A DNA stretch of 64,000 bases, taken from the NCBI GenBank assembly GCA_021234155.1, contig JAJEKV010000028.1, forward strand, positions 4,484,567-4,548,566, in the 5' to 3' direction. The notes beneath the pieces were generated by a model, which was not told where the DNA came from, did not search any database, and saw only the letters and a program-made list of their open reading frames with translations. Origin of the DNA: Isoetes taiwanensis. Its lineage: Eukaryota; Streptophyta; Lycopodiopsida; Isoetales; Isoetaceae. Below, piece by piece: positions 23,148-34,534 of the stretch (positions are counted from its first letter, which is position 1; each line of letters begins with the position of its first letter). Both the position numbers and the translations under genes were made by a program.

Positions 23148-24098
23148 GGATCTCCAGGCAGGCATACTCATGAGCCTGCCGCAGTCTCTATTGGATGTTG
23201 GAATGTGAAAGGACCAAATGGTGTGAATAGTAGTATAGAATTGCTAGAGACCGCAGATTTAGACATTTTATTTGCATTAGAAACTTGGGAACATCAGTGT
23301 GGCAGGCTGCCTCCAATAAAAGACTATGATACATATTCCATATGGAATCTTAAGCCCCACAGAGGGCGCCCTTTCGGTGGAATGGCATGCATGGTTCACT
23401 CTAGGTTAGCAGGGCAAATTTCATTGATGTATAAGGATGATGATGACAAACAATTTCTGGCCCTTAAGATTAAAGCCCCTCTCTTGTCTACAGAACGAGA
23501 TCTCCTCTTAGTAGCATGCTATATTTCTCCAGCTGCTTACCAAGGGACGGATGGTCTATCCAAATTGGGGCTTAAACTCTCTGAATGGCAACAGAATTAT
23601 GACATGCTTGTGATGGGAGATTTAAATGGCTGGACAGGGGACATACAAGCTCCAAAACTATTTTTGGATTCTGAACCTGGCACAATCAACATGGAGACAT
23701 GGACTGGTTTCACCCGCAGTAGTTGTCACAAGGAATTCAACGCAGCAGGGCAGCAGATTTTGAACCTTTGTTCATCTCTAAATATGGTAATCTTCAATGG
23801 GACTTTTCCCGAATCAGATGGGTACACTTTCAGATCTGAAAACTCAGATGTATTCACCTACTCAACCATTGTACATACTCGGAAGCGTGGATCTCAGCCT
23901 AGAAACGCATGGTATGATAGTGACTTGAGGCGGCTTAAAAAACAAACAGACACTCCATCTGGGCTTCGCACATATAAACAGATGGTCAAGGCAAAGAAAA
24001 AGGCATGGATACATGCAAAGCAAAACAGCTGGAGCTGCAATCCAAGCGATCTGGGAAATGGTTCTGGAAGCAATTGGCCCCTCCAACCAAAGAACTGA
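23148..24098 (+). pseudogene. LINE AP-endonuclease domain, C-terminally damaged
   Basis: The frame enters with IGCWNVKG, the usual start of LINE apurinic endonucleases, and includes LDILFALETWEH (the metal-binding Glu motif) and VMGDLNGWTG (GDLN motif). After about residue 225 the expected SDH end block is missing. The frame jumps to RNAWYDSDLRRLKK and a Lys-rich stretch that normally lies between endonuclease and RT, so roughly 50-70 residues are deleted near 23860. The conventional ATG is unclear; homology begins before any ATG, in the same frame as the TAG at 23145. Confidence 0.85.
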
Positions 24099-24626
24099 TG
24101 TTGACATATCCACAGGTATGGAAAGCCTATGCTTTACTTTTTTTTTTTTTTTATTGAAGGCGACTATTTATATTAAGTATAAGTTAAGTGTACAAAAAAC
24201 TTTTTTCAAGGGAAGTGTAACCCTATAACATATTAAGATACTTTATAGAAAAAGCGGTGTCTGATAAAACAGAGTCATTTTGGGCAGTTCTAAGAGAAAG
24301 CTTAGTGAAATCCTTGAAGGTGCTGGTTTGTCCTCTTCCTTGATTTCCCCTTCACTATCAGATGAAGTGTGCAGTAGGTGCATTTACACTTGCCCGCCTT
24401 GGCCATGTTAAATCTCCCTTTGGCGTCTTTGGCCTCACATATTAGATCTCTTCGGATGTTGTAGTTTTGGTCACAGCAGCAACCACATAAGCATAAGGCA
24501 TCGAGATGTGCAGATGTATCAGTAGGGCCGAAGAATCTGATCCATTCCTTCTCCTGCTCAGCCTTATTTCTTTTCCATTCTAGCCTCCTAGTCATCAGGA
24601 ACAGGGTTTCTGCAGCAATAAAAGAA

Positions 24627-25223
24627 TCATACATTAATACTAAGTATCCAATTAATGTCATACATTACCTGTTTTATGATCCCTTCCGGGGGCATTATTT
24701 CAAAATCAAATATGAAGGTGTTTCTCCCTTTCCAAATTCTCCACAACAGAATATAAATTCTCCAGTCTGTTGGATTGTTGGGCATGAAGAATTCTTTGTC
24801 ATTCATGGAGACAAGATTTTGGCCAAAGATTTCAGAGGCCAGTTCCAGCACCCATTCAGACCAAAGGCATGACCTGAATAGGTGGTTCTCATCCTCCTTA
24901 TAGGCTAGACATCTGTCACAAATATCAGAATTAGTCATAGAAAGCTTAAATCTCTTACAGGTTAGTAGCCAATCCTTTGTGCCATTTTGCCACATGAATG
25001 CTTTGATTTTCGGATTAATAGGGCTGCTCCACATAAATTTGAGGTTCCTCCTAGCTGTATCCGAAGAAACTCCCCATTTGAGATGAATAGTAACCATTTG
25101 GTCTCTCATTAGAAACTTGTAGGCCCAATTGACTTTGTAGCCATTAACCCCGTTATGATTCCAAGAGTCTTGGGAGTGGGACCACACTCCATTCACTCTC
25201 AGATTAGTAATAGCTTCATACAA
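24627..25223 (-). pseudogene. LINE zf-RVT (RT-associated zinc-binding) region
   Basis: 198 codons with NPKIKAFMWQ, then CDRCLAYKEDENHLFRSC, the Cys/His knuckle of zf-RVT domains at the C terminus of plant L1-like ORF2. It overlaps the preceding RT frame by a frameshift of one element. About 450 bp of 3' untranslated sequence follows before the poly-A tail at 24152. Confidence 0.88.
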
Positions 25224-26173
25224 AGAATCGTGTTTTTTGGCCTTCCCGCAAGGACTGAGTTATGAAATAGAATAATCCCATTATCATCAAAAAGATTTCT
25301 GATCATGGTGATTCCTTTTTGCTTCCAAAGCTTCGCTTGATCAGGGAAGTGGCAAGCTAGACACATTTCAGGGTTATCCAAGATGAGAGCAGGATTCCAG
25401 AAAATGGACTGATCTGTAGATAAGCCCTTTTCCCAGCTATATAACTGTTTAACTTCAATCCAAGCCTTTATCCATTTTTTAATAAGACCTGGGGTGTTGG
25501 CTGGAACAGAAAAAGGAAAGAAGATAGAGTGTGGCAGGTCCATCTTTAGATTTCTCCATCCAAAGGGATGGCATTTACCAATGTAATGCCTAATCAGAGC
25601 AGATATGGGGTGCTTGATCTTGTCATACGAGGCCTTATGAAAATATTTAGCTGCCAAAGCCAAACCTTGCTTTCTTATATTGATTGTTCCCAGTCCTCCT
25701 TCTACTTTAGGCTTACAGCACTCTTCCATGGAAACAGGATGCCAGCATCTCCTATTTTGGCCACAAGAGATAAACCTGCCAATGATACCTTGAAGCTTAT
25801 TAGTAACCTTTTTGGGAGCTAAAATAATTGAGGATTGATAGACCTGCGAGGAGGATATCATAAAGTTGGCTATAATAGCTCTGCCATTCTTGGAGAGATA
25901 TTTAGAGTTCAGGGTATCTACCTTTTTATAAAATTTATCAGTTATATCATTCCACAGGTCTGAGGCATTACTTCTGATGGCAAAGGGAATACCCAGAATT
26001 TTAGTCTTAGTGCAAGGGGAGTTATACTTACAGCCAAAAAGGTCCGCTGCCTGAGTGCCTTTGTCTATGTCCCTGGCTTGAATAGCAGATTTTAGAGGGT
26101 TAATTTTGCAGCCAGAGATATTACCAAAGTCCTGGAGAATATGCTGAGTGCTGATGATCGAATCCTGATCCAT
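25199..26173 (-). pseudogene. LINE reverse transcriptase, thumb and C-terminal part
   Basis: 324 codons. It starts within the region just after the RT palm (FGNISGCKINPLKSAIQA is the usual SGLKINxxKS block), followed by ILGIPF, KYLSKNGRAIIANFMISSSQ and GGLGTINIRKQGLALAAKYF, all standard in plant LINE ORF2 proteins. The catalytic YADD block is upstream of the truncation and absent. The frame then shifts into the next piece at about 25210. The first Met is only the first in the surviving fragment. Confidence 0.9.
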
Positions 26174-26191
26174 TGAAGGCAGATGCTTTAC

Positions 26192-27189
26192 ATTTATACT
26201 TTAAGGGAGAAGGCAGATTACATTTACCTGAAGATGTGAATCCTAGTTATGTGATCACTCTAGAAGATGTTAAGCAAGGAATAGCAGGACTCGCCAAAGG
26301 GAAAGCACAAGATATCGATGGCCTCATAGTCGAACACATCATGGAGGTGAAGAGCTAGCAAGCTTGATCTCCGAACTATTTAACCAAGCAATTAAGGATG
26401 GGTTCCCCGAGGCTTGGATTACTAGCTTGATACATCCAATCCATAAACACGGAGATGTGATGCTGCCACAGAACTATAGAACTATTATAATCGCCCCATA
26501 CTCGCCAAATTGTTGGAAAAATATTTGACTTGAAGCTAACTAATTGGGCAGAACAACACAATGCAAGAGCACGAGGACATGCCGGGTTCAGACATGGCTT
26601 CTCAACCATAGATCACCTGCTCACATTCCGCACCTTGTTAGAAGAAGCAAAATCGAAAGGAAAGCCCTTGGTCTGTTGTTTTGTCGATTTCATCAAGGCA
26701 TTCGACACGGTCCCTCGCCAGAAGCTATTAGATCGCTTAATTCAGCTAGATGTCCTGAAAGAATGGGTTCAAGCGATAGGGAGAATGTATGAGACAGTCC
26801 GTGGTAGAGTGGTCACTCCTTCTGGAGAATCCGACTAATCATTAGCGATGTCGGAGTAAAACAAGGATGCACACTCTCTCCCACCTTATTCGGACTGTAC
26901 ATTGACCAATTAGAGGAGTTTCTCAAGAATTCAAATTGCTGCTTTCCACGTCTCTTCCAAGAAATGGTAATACTCCTCCTATATGCCGATGACCTGCTGT
27001 TATTTTCCCATACATTTAGTGATCTGCAAAGACAATTGGACGTTCTGGGAGAATTTTGTTTACGATTTGGTTTAGCTGTGAACCTAAACAAGACTAAGGT
27101 CTTGAGCTTCGAGATGAAACCCACTGACTTGTTTTATCAGGGGGAATTGATACAGCCATCTCAGTCCTATAAATACTTAGGACATGAGA
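26192..27189 (+). pseudogene. Host LINE reverse transcriptase core
   Basis: Pieces in changing frames. 26173-26358 carries the RT entry (GKAQDIDGLIVEHI). 26530-26838 carries AGFRHGFSTIDHLLTFRTLL and CCFVDFIKAFDTVPR (the first catalytic Asp). 26964-27189 carries LLYADDLLLFSHTF (the YADD centre) and ends with SYKYLGHEI. At least three frame changes or stops separate them, so no active enzyme can be made. The style, with a short GFRxGxSTxDH loop, differs from the inverted L1-like copy next to it. Confidence 0.88.
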
Positions 27190-27191
27190 TA

Positions 27192-27475
27192 TGGGTCAAA
27201 GCATGGAGGTGGGGGACACTTTTCGTGTCAGCGACATATGGTGCTTAGTGGGTGCTTTCTGGAGAAGGTTTCTTTGTATTTTTGAAAAATATTTTTCTTT
27301 TATTTTTTTTGATATTTTTCCCTAAAACGCATTCATATTACGCCTTAGAATACAAAATTTCAGCTTCATCGGAGTTATAGAAAAAAGGATAAAAATAAAT
27401 AAACTTTTCAGCATTAGGTGCTTAGGGGGTGCTTGGTTGGCGCAAAAATGCCCCCCAGCTCCACGCTTTGACCCA
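27192..27475. mobile_element. 284-bp MITE with TA target duplication, inserted in the LINE
   Basis: Ends are TGGGTCAAAGC(A)TGGAG at the left and the reverse complement CTCCACGCTTTGACCCA at the right, with one or two mismatches over about 24 bp. TA lies at 27190-27191 and again at 27476-27477. Removing element plus one TA rejoins the LINE frame. TA duplication and short TIRs fit a Tc1/mariner (Stowaway-type) or pogo-derived MITE. Inside, GTGCTTAG(T/G)GGGTGCTT occurs near both ends as a subterminal repeat. No coding capacity. Confidence 0.9.
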
Positions 27476-27477
27476 TA

Positions 27478-28443
27478 TTTACAGGGAGAAGAACTTGGAC
27501 AAAGGGCGTTGACATCAGAATTGCCGCAGCCTTGAAAGCATTCTACGCATTAGCAAACACCTGCCGGCATGCGCACACTACCCATTGGCCGCTGCAGAAG
27601 AAGTTGTTCGAAGCCCTGGTGACACCAGTTATATTGTATGCAAGCGAGATTTGGGGGCCCTCGTTGTGCAAGTCTAAATGGCAGGAAATTGAATCAATCC
27701 AGAAAACATGGTTGCATATGACCTTGAGGGTGAAGAGGGCAGTCTCGTATGAAGTTATGCTATTTGATAGCGGGTCATATCCGCTGGAAATTCAATCCAT
27801 GAGTAACACCTTGAGATACTTAGATCAAAAGAAGAAAGCACATGATGATTCCCTGATACATCTGGCACTTAATGCAGCAACAAAATTGGAATCCGATGGC
27901 AAAAGTGGCTAGTATAAAGATTTAAACAAATGGTTTGGCAGATGGAACCTAGCTATCTCTACATACTCAGACGAGTTCAAGGCACAGGCCTTTAGCTCAT
28001 ACTGTGATCTATCTTCCAAGAAAAAAGTGCAATATTACATTAGGGACTTCAATCCCAAGCGAATTCATGGTATTCAACCGTATTTGCGCCTCCACAGTAT
28101 GTTTCCGGGGCAAATAAGGGCAATCGCATGTATCCGCATGAGCTCCCACCATCTAATGATTGAAAAAGGCAGATGGATGAAACTGGAAGAAGATCAAAGA
28201 ATCTGTAGTTGTGAAGACGGTGTAGAAACCGAGCACCATGCCATTTACTTATGTCATAAGCATATACCCTTCGTGCTAAATATCCTTTGGTTGCTTGGAA
28301 TTTACCCCTGGACGAGATATTCCAATATCACCCTACACTCCCTCATTTGGGATGTTTCCTTCGGGAACTTTTACATAACACAGAAAGGATCTGATACATT
28401 GGAGTATGAAAGTTGTTTCTTCATATCCCACATCTTCTGTTGA
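27478..28443 (+). pseudogene. Host LINE C-terminal region
   Basis: 27532-27912 has AALKAFYALANTCR and LFEALVTPVILYASEIWG, the conserved post-RT block of many LINEs, followed by a stop at 27910. 28027-28443 has HSMFPGQIRAIACIRMS and a Cys/His cluster CSCEDGVETEHHAIYLC, probably the terminal zinc knuckle. The 3' end is the (ATT)n tail at 28472-28491. Confidence 0.82.
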
Positions 28444-28491
28444 CACATTTGTATGTTTGTCCGTTAATAAAATTTATTATTATTATTATTA

Positions 28492-31200
28492 AATAGAAAT
28501 ATGAGTTTTTTCATTCGATTCATAGTCTCAACCCTTTGATTCTATGTTCTACATTTGGGGCGAAAGGGCAAAAGCTCTCCAACTTTTCCTGTCGGATTGC
28601 TAGAGGGTGCCTTAGTTTGCCAAAATCGGCTTGCATGCTTGTCTTGCCCAGACCAGATAAGTTCTTATTTTCTTTAACTTTCTCTCTCTCATATGTTTTG
28701 GTTGCTTGCCTTTTCTTAATGCAAAGTCATTTTGTTGCGGATTTCTGGAAAATTCTTACTGTAATGCATTGTGATGCTTTCATGATGCTTTCAGCGTTCC
28801 AGAATCTTACCTAAAAAGCAATTGCAATCATAACCTGGGAAGCAGGGTATGCTAACAGGCTTACACATGATCGTTTACAAATGCATGCTCCATATCATAG
28901 AATATAATATTGTTGGGCTTATTAGCTTGGTTCTTGAGTCTGGTAGTGACTAATGAATCTCCTGCAGTGTTCTCGTGTTGAGCTCATTTGGCTGTTGGTA
29001 AAAGAATATTTAAATATGGACTTCCATTGTTCTTGCTAGATTGTTATTGTATTTGGAATAATGGCCAATGTTCTTACATTCAGGTCTTGTAGCAATTTGA
29101 ATTGATTGTCAAAACATAACTTTGAACTATGATTTAAGCCACTTCACCCTCTGGCCATGGAGGGCAACCCTCCATGCGCAGCACCTTTTTTTCTTTTCTT
29201 TTTTCTCCTCCAATCTGCATAAGTGATGGCTAAGTTCGCTTCTATATGTTTTGAAAGTTTAGCCAAAGGTAAGAAACTGCGATAGAGAAAAATCGACTAA
29301 TTTAGCCAAGCGTTAGAAACTTCTGCCTACAATTTGAAGGTACTTTAGCCAAACATATTTTGGCTACACTAAAATATTGGAATAGAAATTTATCCCATGA
29401 TTTCAACAGGGCCTGCCACCATGCATAGGACTCCATATTGGGCTTTGTGACTCTCCAACGCATCATGCAAATCCTTATTCGTCCATCTTGCACTTAGGTT
29501 CTGATATTCAGTTAACTCGACAATGAAGAGTTTATAGTCTAACCCATTGGGATAGTAATTTGAACAAACCCCTTACTTCTTTGTCTGTACGCTGGTCCAT
29601 GTATTGGTTGTGCGGGTCTAAGGCATGAGCAGCGTTATGGATGTTGTTATACGACTTCTTCCATCAGACTTGAAAGTCCTTCAGCATTCAAGCATGCTTG
29701 GCATTATCAAAGGAAGCATTAAGCCCGTCGCACTGTAAGAATTATTGAATTGAGTGCCCATGAGACTATAATTCGTACATTCGCCTAGAATGATCTTCCA
29801 TGAAATGAGTGGGGAAAATTGAAATTTGCAAAAGTAGACATGCACATGATGTTGTGGCACATCAGTGGCGACATGTCATGCCGAGTAAGCAAGGCCAACT
29901 TTTGACTAGGCCAAAAATAAAAAAATGTGCAACTTTGGTTTTCCAAAGGTGATGTGGCAAGTTTTTGGTGACATGGCAATATCTGGGTGATATGGACATG
30001 ATGATGACTAGGCATTTTTGCAGCAAATGGACAAAGCAAGTATTTTTTGTATTAGAAATTTGGCAAAGGTAACTTTAGGAACTTAGAGCAATTTTTGTTA
30101 CCAAGAGGGTGCTTATTTGACTTGTTCTTCACTTATTGACTGTATTTGCTTGAGTTTGATTCCAATCTCCAGTGGAATCTTTGAACATGTAAATGGCACG
30201 CTTTTCCAATTCGAATAATCTGGGAGGTCGTATGCAATGCCCCCTCTCCCGGAGCTCGGTTTCCCTATTCAGTCGTTGAATCCTCCGTTCAAGGATCCTG
30301 CTTCGAGCAAGTTCAAGAAAATCCAAGATCGGTCAAAGAGAACTTATCAAACTACGAAGCGTCCTGCGTGCGATTGTGTAGAAACCCAAGCCTTTCATCA
30401 TACAGGCAGTGTAGAAGCTCTGGAATGGAGATTGGACTTCGCTACATCATTCGGAATAGCAAAATTACCCTAGGACCAAGTTACATGGTTAGTTTTGGCA
30501 ACAAAAGAAAGACGAACATTTTACATGCCAGTATTCCACGTCCACCTCCTAGGGCGAATGTGTTGGATATGAGCTACTTTGGCGTTTCTTGGAGAAATGG
30601 TGGTCTTTTGCTCATGAAACTTGGTCCCCAAGGTAATGTCGACGTTCTGAGTCCATTCGTTGAGCCGATTCATAGTTCCGGAGTGGGAGAGTTGCCTGTC
30701 CGTGGCTAGCGACTTTAAGAGCACTTTTGGGGCGAGCTGCTTCCGGGGGGGTTTAAGGATCCTTCTTCTGGCATCAACAATCTCCCTTTACGTGATGATA
30801 TAACACAAGGTCCTGTTCAAATCTGACTAGAACATGAGCTCCGAAACGTAAACCCCGTGTGTTGCTAGGTTACTGTAGGGCTTACATTATGGAGGTCGAG
30901 TTTTGACTGTTTGCACTTGGGACATGTTCGAGAAGCTGTAATTGAAGATGAGAAGCAGCAGGAACTGACGGAATGGGGCTTGGGTTTATCCTATTCCCAA
31001 TGTGGCAATTAGAAGTCAAGAGCACCACTTGCAGTAGCAAGATCGTTTGGGATCATTCGGGATGACCAATAGATCCGAACCCCATTTTTTCAGTGGCCAT
31101 GGCTATGCATGCATGCTTAGAGATGGTGCACGGAGTTATCTATGAAAATGACCACGTTTCGTCCTTCGATCACCACCCGCTCAGGCGGTACTAGTTATCT
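28492..31200. other. Unrecognised intergenic DNA
   Basis: No homologous coding region recognised. A 29-bp GC-rich word at 29160-29188 recurs at 53747-53775. Two overlapping ORFs at 30237-30709 (78 and 113 codons) have no domain that I know and no splice-supported extension. Confidence 0.45.
29160..29188 (+). repeat. Dispersed GC-rich word R2, copy A
   Basis: AGGGCAACCCTCC, then A/G, then TGCGCAGCACCTT and a T-run. The same word with one change lies at 53747-53775, also followed by Ts. The contexts otherwise differ, so it may be the 3' terminus of a short retroelement. Confidence 0.7.
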
Positions 31201-31223
31201 CAGTGCAAAGGCTACTGTTGTAG

Positions 31224-32500
31224 TTGCATCATCAAGATTCCTCGAAGAAGTCACAAAAATATGCTTGTTACTTGTGGCCATTTCAAGGTTTTGCAACAAT
31301 TCAAGAGGCGCTTAGCAGTACGCATGCAGCAGAATGGCAGCAGACCATGGATATGGAATATCAGTCATTATTAAAAAATCAGACATGGGAACTAGTTGTT
31401 CTTCCACCAGGCAGAAATTGTTCAAGCCTAAGAAGAATGCCGATGTTCAGATAGAGGGATTCAAAGCCAGACTTGTCGCAAGGAGTTTCTTTTGGGATTG
31501 ACTTCATCAAATGGATGTCAGCATCGCTTTTCTTCAAGGGAGCTCAAAGAAGAAGTTTACATCTCCCAGACGGAGGGTTATGAGTAGCAAGGAAAGGAAT
31601 ACGTGGTTTGCAAATTAAACAAGGCACTCTATGGACTGAAACAGTCTTCCAAACCATGGTTTGATCGCATCAACACTTATTTGCTTTGTCTCGGTTTCAC
31701 AAGTACACAGGCTGATGGCAATGCCTATGTTAAGCGGATGGGGCAGTTCTTTGTCATTATAGCCTTATAAGTTGATGACTATATTTTAGTGGCAGATAAT
31801 CTGATGAAATTGGTTCAAACTAAATATATTGATAAAGTCCTTAAACGATTCAATATGGATGAATGTAAGTCAGTCTCTACACCAATGGAGATAAATCTGA
31901 AGCTTACCAAGGATATATCTCCTAAGACCACAGAAGAGAAGGCACAAATGGAACAAGTGCCTTATCGACATGCAATTGGATATCTAATTTACTTGGCAGT
32001 AAGCACCAGACCAGAGATAGCATTTGCAGTTGGTATGGCAAGTCAGTTTATGGAAAATCCAGGTCCACATCATTGGGCAGCAGTCAAAAGAATCATGCGG
32101 TACTTACAAGCTACCAAAGATTTTGCACTTCACTATGAACAGGTTCCTAATACAAATTTCAAGCTAATTGGCTACACCGATGCAAATTGGCAGGGGATGA
32201 AGACACTAGAATGTCCACTTCCGCATTTGTGTTTCTTCTTGAAACTGTGTGATTTCTTGGAGAAGTAAAAAGCAGCCCGTAACTGCTCTCTCAAGTAAAG
32301 AAGCAAAAAATATAGCTGCAAGCTCAGCAGCCCAAGAGGCCATATGGCTGAGACAGTTATTAGTCAGTATCCATCTTGAGCAACATGGTCCTACAAAGCT
32401 ATTCTGTGATAATAAAACACAATAGCACTGGCACATTCTCCGATAATCAAAGCACAATAGCGCTGGCATATTCTGTGATAATCAAAGCACAATAGCGCTG
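31224..32500 (+). pseudogene. Ty1-copia pol remnant (RT and RNase H), heavily decayed
   Basis: 31224-31454 holds the region before the RT (EWQQTMDMEYQSLLKNQTWELV). 31610-31790 holds KLNKALYGLKQSSKPWFDRI and a VDDYILVADN centre in which the expected Tyr-Val-Asp-Asp is spoiled by a stop at about 31768. 31789-32268 holds PYRHAIGYLIYLAVSTRPEI, the RT-to-RNase H connection, and IGYTDANWQG, the first RNase H Asp. After 32200 the frame breaks, and the rest (ALSSKEAKNIAASSAAQEAIWL) follows in another frame. Gag, protease and integrase are not visible upstream. Element older than the copia copy at 54.4 kb, judging from the number of breaks. Confidence 0.9.
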
Positions 32501-32686
32501 ACATATAGCCACAAGATTTCATTTCATCCATCAGCAAGTTGAAAATGAATTACTTACCCTGGAGTATTGTCCCACTGAAGAAATGATGGTAGATACACTC
32601 TTTCAAGAGACAAGTTTGAATGCAACAGGAAGATGCTGCAGATCATAGAACTGAAGATATTGACCTGGCTAATGCTGATGGGGGAG

Positions 32687-32815
32687 TGTTGAGTGTGAGT
32701 CAGCATATAGCCTAGTTGGATATATGACATGTCACTAAGAGTCATGTCCTAGCTGAGAGTCGCATCCTCTGGATGGATATTTATCTTTCGATTCCATCTA
32801 TCTATTCTCCGCTCG
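32687..32815 (+). mobile_element. Start of the 3' LTR of the 31-kb copia remnant
   Basis: A polypurine tract (GATGGGGGAG, 32677-32686) is followed by TGTTGAGTGTGAGTCAGC, the usual order of PPT and LTR start in Ty1-copia. The LTR seems cut short near 32815, since no CA terminus or 5' LTR partner was found. Confidence 0.65.
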
Positions 32816-32995
32816 CCACCTGGCGGGCCACCCGCTCGCCTGGAGGCCGCTAGGAAAATTTCAGGGCAAAAATTTTAGTCGGTGAAAATTATCTCTTCCT
32901 AAAGAAACAAAAGAACAGGGTATTGATGACCGGCTGGGTATTGTTAACGGGCTGGGTAAATTTGTTCGCTGTTAAAAAGTATCTACAAACTTATA

Positions 32996-33781
32996 TTATC
33001 CAAAAGATAGAAGGACCGGGATACGAAGGGCAGACTGTTGATACGCATTTGGCCTCTCCCAAATCCTCTGCTTTGTCCCTGATTTCGTCCTCCAGTTCTT
33101 GCCCTCTAAATCAACCGGAATTAATCTGGTGGTAGAAACAGAGCTCTGCCGATAATATTGTGAACTTCTTATTTTTGCCGGAATTCCCTTTTCTCCCATT
33201 TCCCCGTTGCTATTTGAAACCGGTGATTGCGTTGATCTGCCAGGTTTTTTCGTTCCGGAGTCATATTTCTTTGAATACCCAGCATTAAATTTTGAATCAG
33301 ATCCCATTCTTGCTGCACATTCTGATGTGGGCGTCTCTGCTCTGCTTGCGGAATTGGACCTAAAAAGTTTGGGCTTTTTAAATCCCAGGATCTCCTTCCA
33401 GCTCTTGTTCTTTTTGTGCGAAGGATCAACAGCTCTGCCATGCAAATATTTATCTTCAAGAGTTTGATGGAATTTTAAATACTCCGAAATCTTCTTTCCT
33501 TTGCTTCCGACTTCAGTTTCCTGTATGAATGCCCTGTTTTTTGGAGTTTTTTGAGAAAGTGTGCGAATCGTGCCATCTTGTATCAGATCTTCTGCTGCCT
33601 TCATGAATCCGTTTAATGCATCATTCCATTGGCTTAGTGCCGGAGTTGCAAATTCAAAATCTAGGCCGGAATCGTCTTCCATTAAGGCAGAATCTGAAAT
33701 ACGCAATTCAGGGCTACAACAAAGCCATCTCAAGCTGAGATCAAATTCAGTATCCGAGTAAATGCTCTGCAAACAAGCCAT
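32996..33781 (-). CDS. Unknown plant protein, weakly like DUF1645 / membrane-associated kinase regulator proteins
   Basis: An uninterrupted, intronless 261-codon frame starting at ATG (33781) with no frame damage. Residues 38-48 include DSGLDFEFATP and residues 62-75 AAEDLIQDGTIRTL. This order (acidic FEF motif, then a helical block ending in an I-R/K-x-L element) is common in DUF1645 and MAKR-type plant proteins. KSWKEILGFKKPKLFRSNSAS at about 127-147 is a basic, Ser-containing stretch like the KRSNS motif of that group. The remainder is Ser/Lys/Thr-rich and probably disordered. No signal peptide or membrane segment. It lies about 750 bp downstream of the EDM2-like gene on the same strand. 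Being a gene is fairly secure; family placement is tentative. Confidence 0.7.
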   Translation of the reverse strand: MACLQSIYSDTEFDLSLRWLCCSPELRISDSALMEDDSGLDFEFATPALSQWNDALNGFMKAAEDLIQDGTIRTLSQKTPKNRAFIQETEVGSKGKKISEYLKFHQTLEDKYLHGRAVDPSHKKNKSWKEILGFKKPKLFRSNSASRAETPTSECAARMGSDSKFNAGYSKKYDSGTKKPGRSTQSPVSNSNGEMGEKGIPAKIRSSQYYRQSSVSTTRLIPVDLEGKNWRTKSGTKQRIWERPNAYQQSALRIPVLLSFG

Positions 33782-34534
33782 GAAACTGGAAGATCAAAGC
33801 GACCCAATTATAACTACGAAGAGAGTCTTACTCTCAGAACGCTGCTATGAATACATTTATAAGGAAAGGAAGGTTTTAGAAACGAAGATTATAGCAGAAC
33901 CATCGCTATGCATCTTCATGGTAATGGAGGATCGCGCCATCCGGGATCTGGCTGGACCCAAAATCTTTATTGGATCTAGCTATGTTCCTTCTAGAATGCC
34001 AAAACACATATCATAGATTCAAACCATGTCAAATATAAATATATAATAATAAAAAAAATACCTTTAAATTCGTTGAATGAAAGATCCTGGTACCATGTTG
34101 TGTATTTCATGGAAATACACTCATAATGATACTTTTATCAATAAGATTTATCCTCACATTATATATTTTATGAAGAATGATCTGGCCTAACTTGCTTGGT
34201 TGGTGCTACTACTGTTCATGATGCCAACGCGTAGAAATTCACTTTGTCCATATAACTTCAAATTCATGTTGCAAGAGTCTCACAATAGCATCTTTTGCTC
34301 CTTGGGTGGAGAATCTTTCAGAATATCCCTAGCCAATCATTTGTAAGGCATTCAAAAATATATTGATAATACATTCATGATGGCAAGCCAACAAATGAAT
34401 GCAAACCAATGTCTTTATATACATTTGATTTGAATGTTTTTATGTTTTCTGTGTAATAAAGATTCTTTTTTCCTGTATATAGTTGCAACTTAACACAATA
34501 TGGCACTCCATGAAGAACTTCCTCTGCAATGATC

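Larger units (their letters stand above)
24138..26182 (-). mobile_element. 5'-truncated LINE of a second lineage inserted in inverted orientation
   Basis: A T-run at 24138-24152 is the poly-A tail of a minus-strand element. The 9-bp word ATGCTTTAC flanks it on both sides (24129-24137 and 26183-26191), a clean target-site duplication. The minus strand encodes the part after the RT catalytic core (26173 to 25199) and a zinc-binding RT-associated region (25223 to 24627). The front of the element, including endonuclease and the YADD block, is missing, as expected for abortive target-primed reverse transcription. Confidence 0.92.
23033..28491 (+). mobile_element. LINE (non-LTR retrotransposon) interrupted by two nested insertions
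   Basis: Order on the plus strand: a short frame ending AVYRNGQVIIRDKKE then TAG (23034-23147); endonuclease (23148-24098); insertion of another LINE (24138-26182); reverse transcriptase (26192-27189, YADD near 26982); insertion of a MITE (27192-27475); C-terminal region (27478-28443); and an (ATT)n tail at 28472-28491. When the two insertions are set aside the RT frame runs on across each junction, so the LINE was there first. Its own decay includes an in-frame TAG before the endonuclease, frameshifts in the RT, and loss of the C-terminal endonuclease block. 5' end and target duplication are not defined. Confidence 0.88.

Noticed and set aside
30237-30709. Two overlapping ORFs as a gene
   Set aside because: No recognised motif, no splice support, and composition like the surrounding intergenic DNA.
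33207-33467. Plus-strand ORFs opposite the 261-codon gene
   Set aside because: Shadows of the minus-strand frame. They have no family resemblance.
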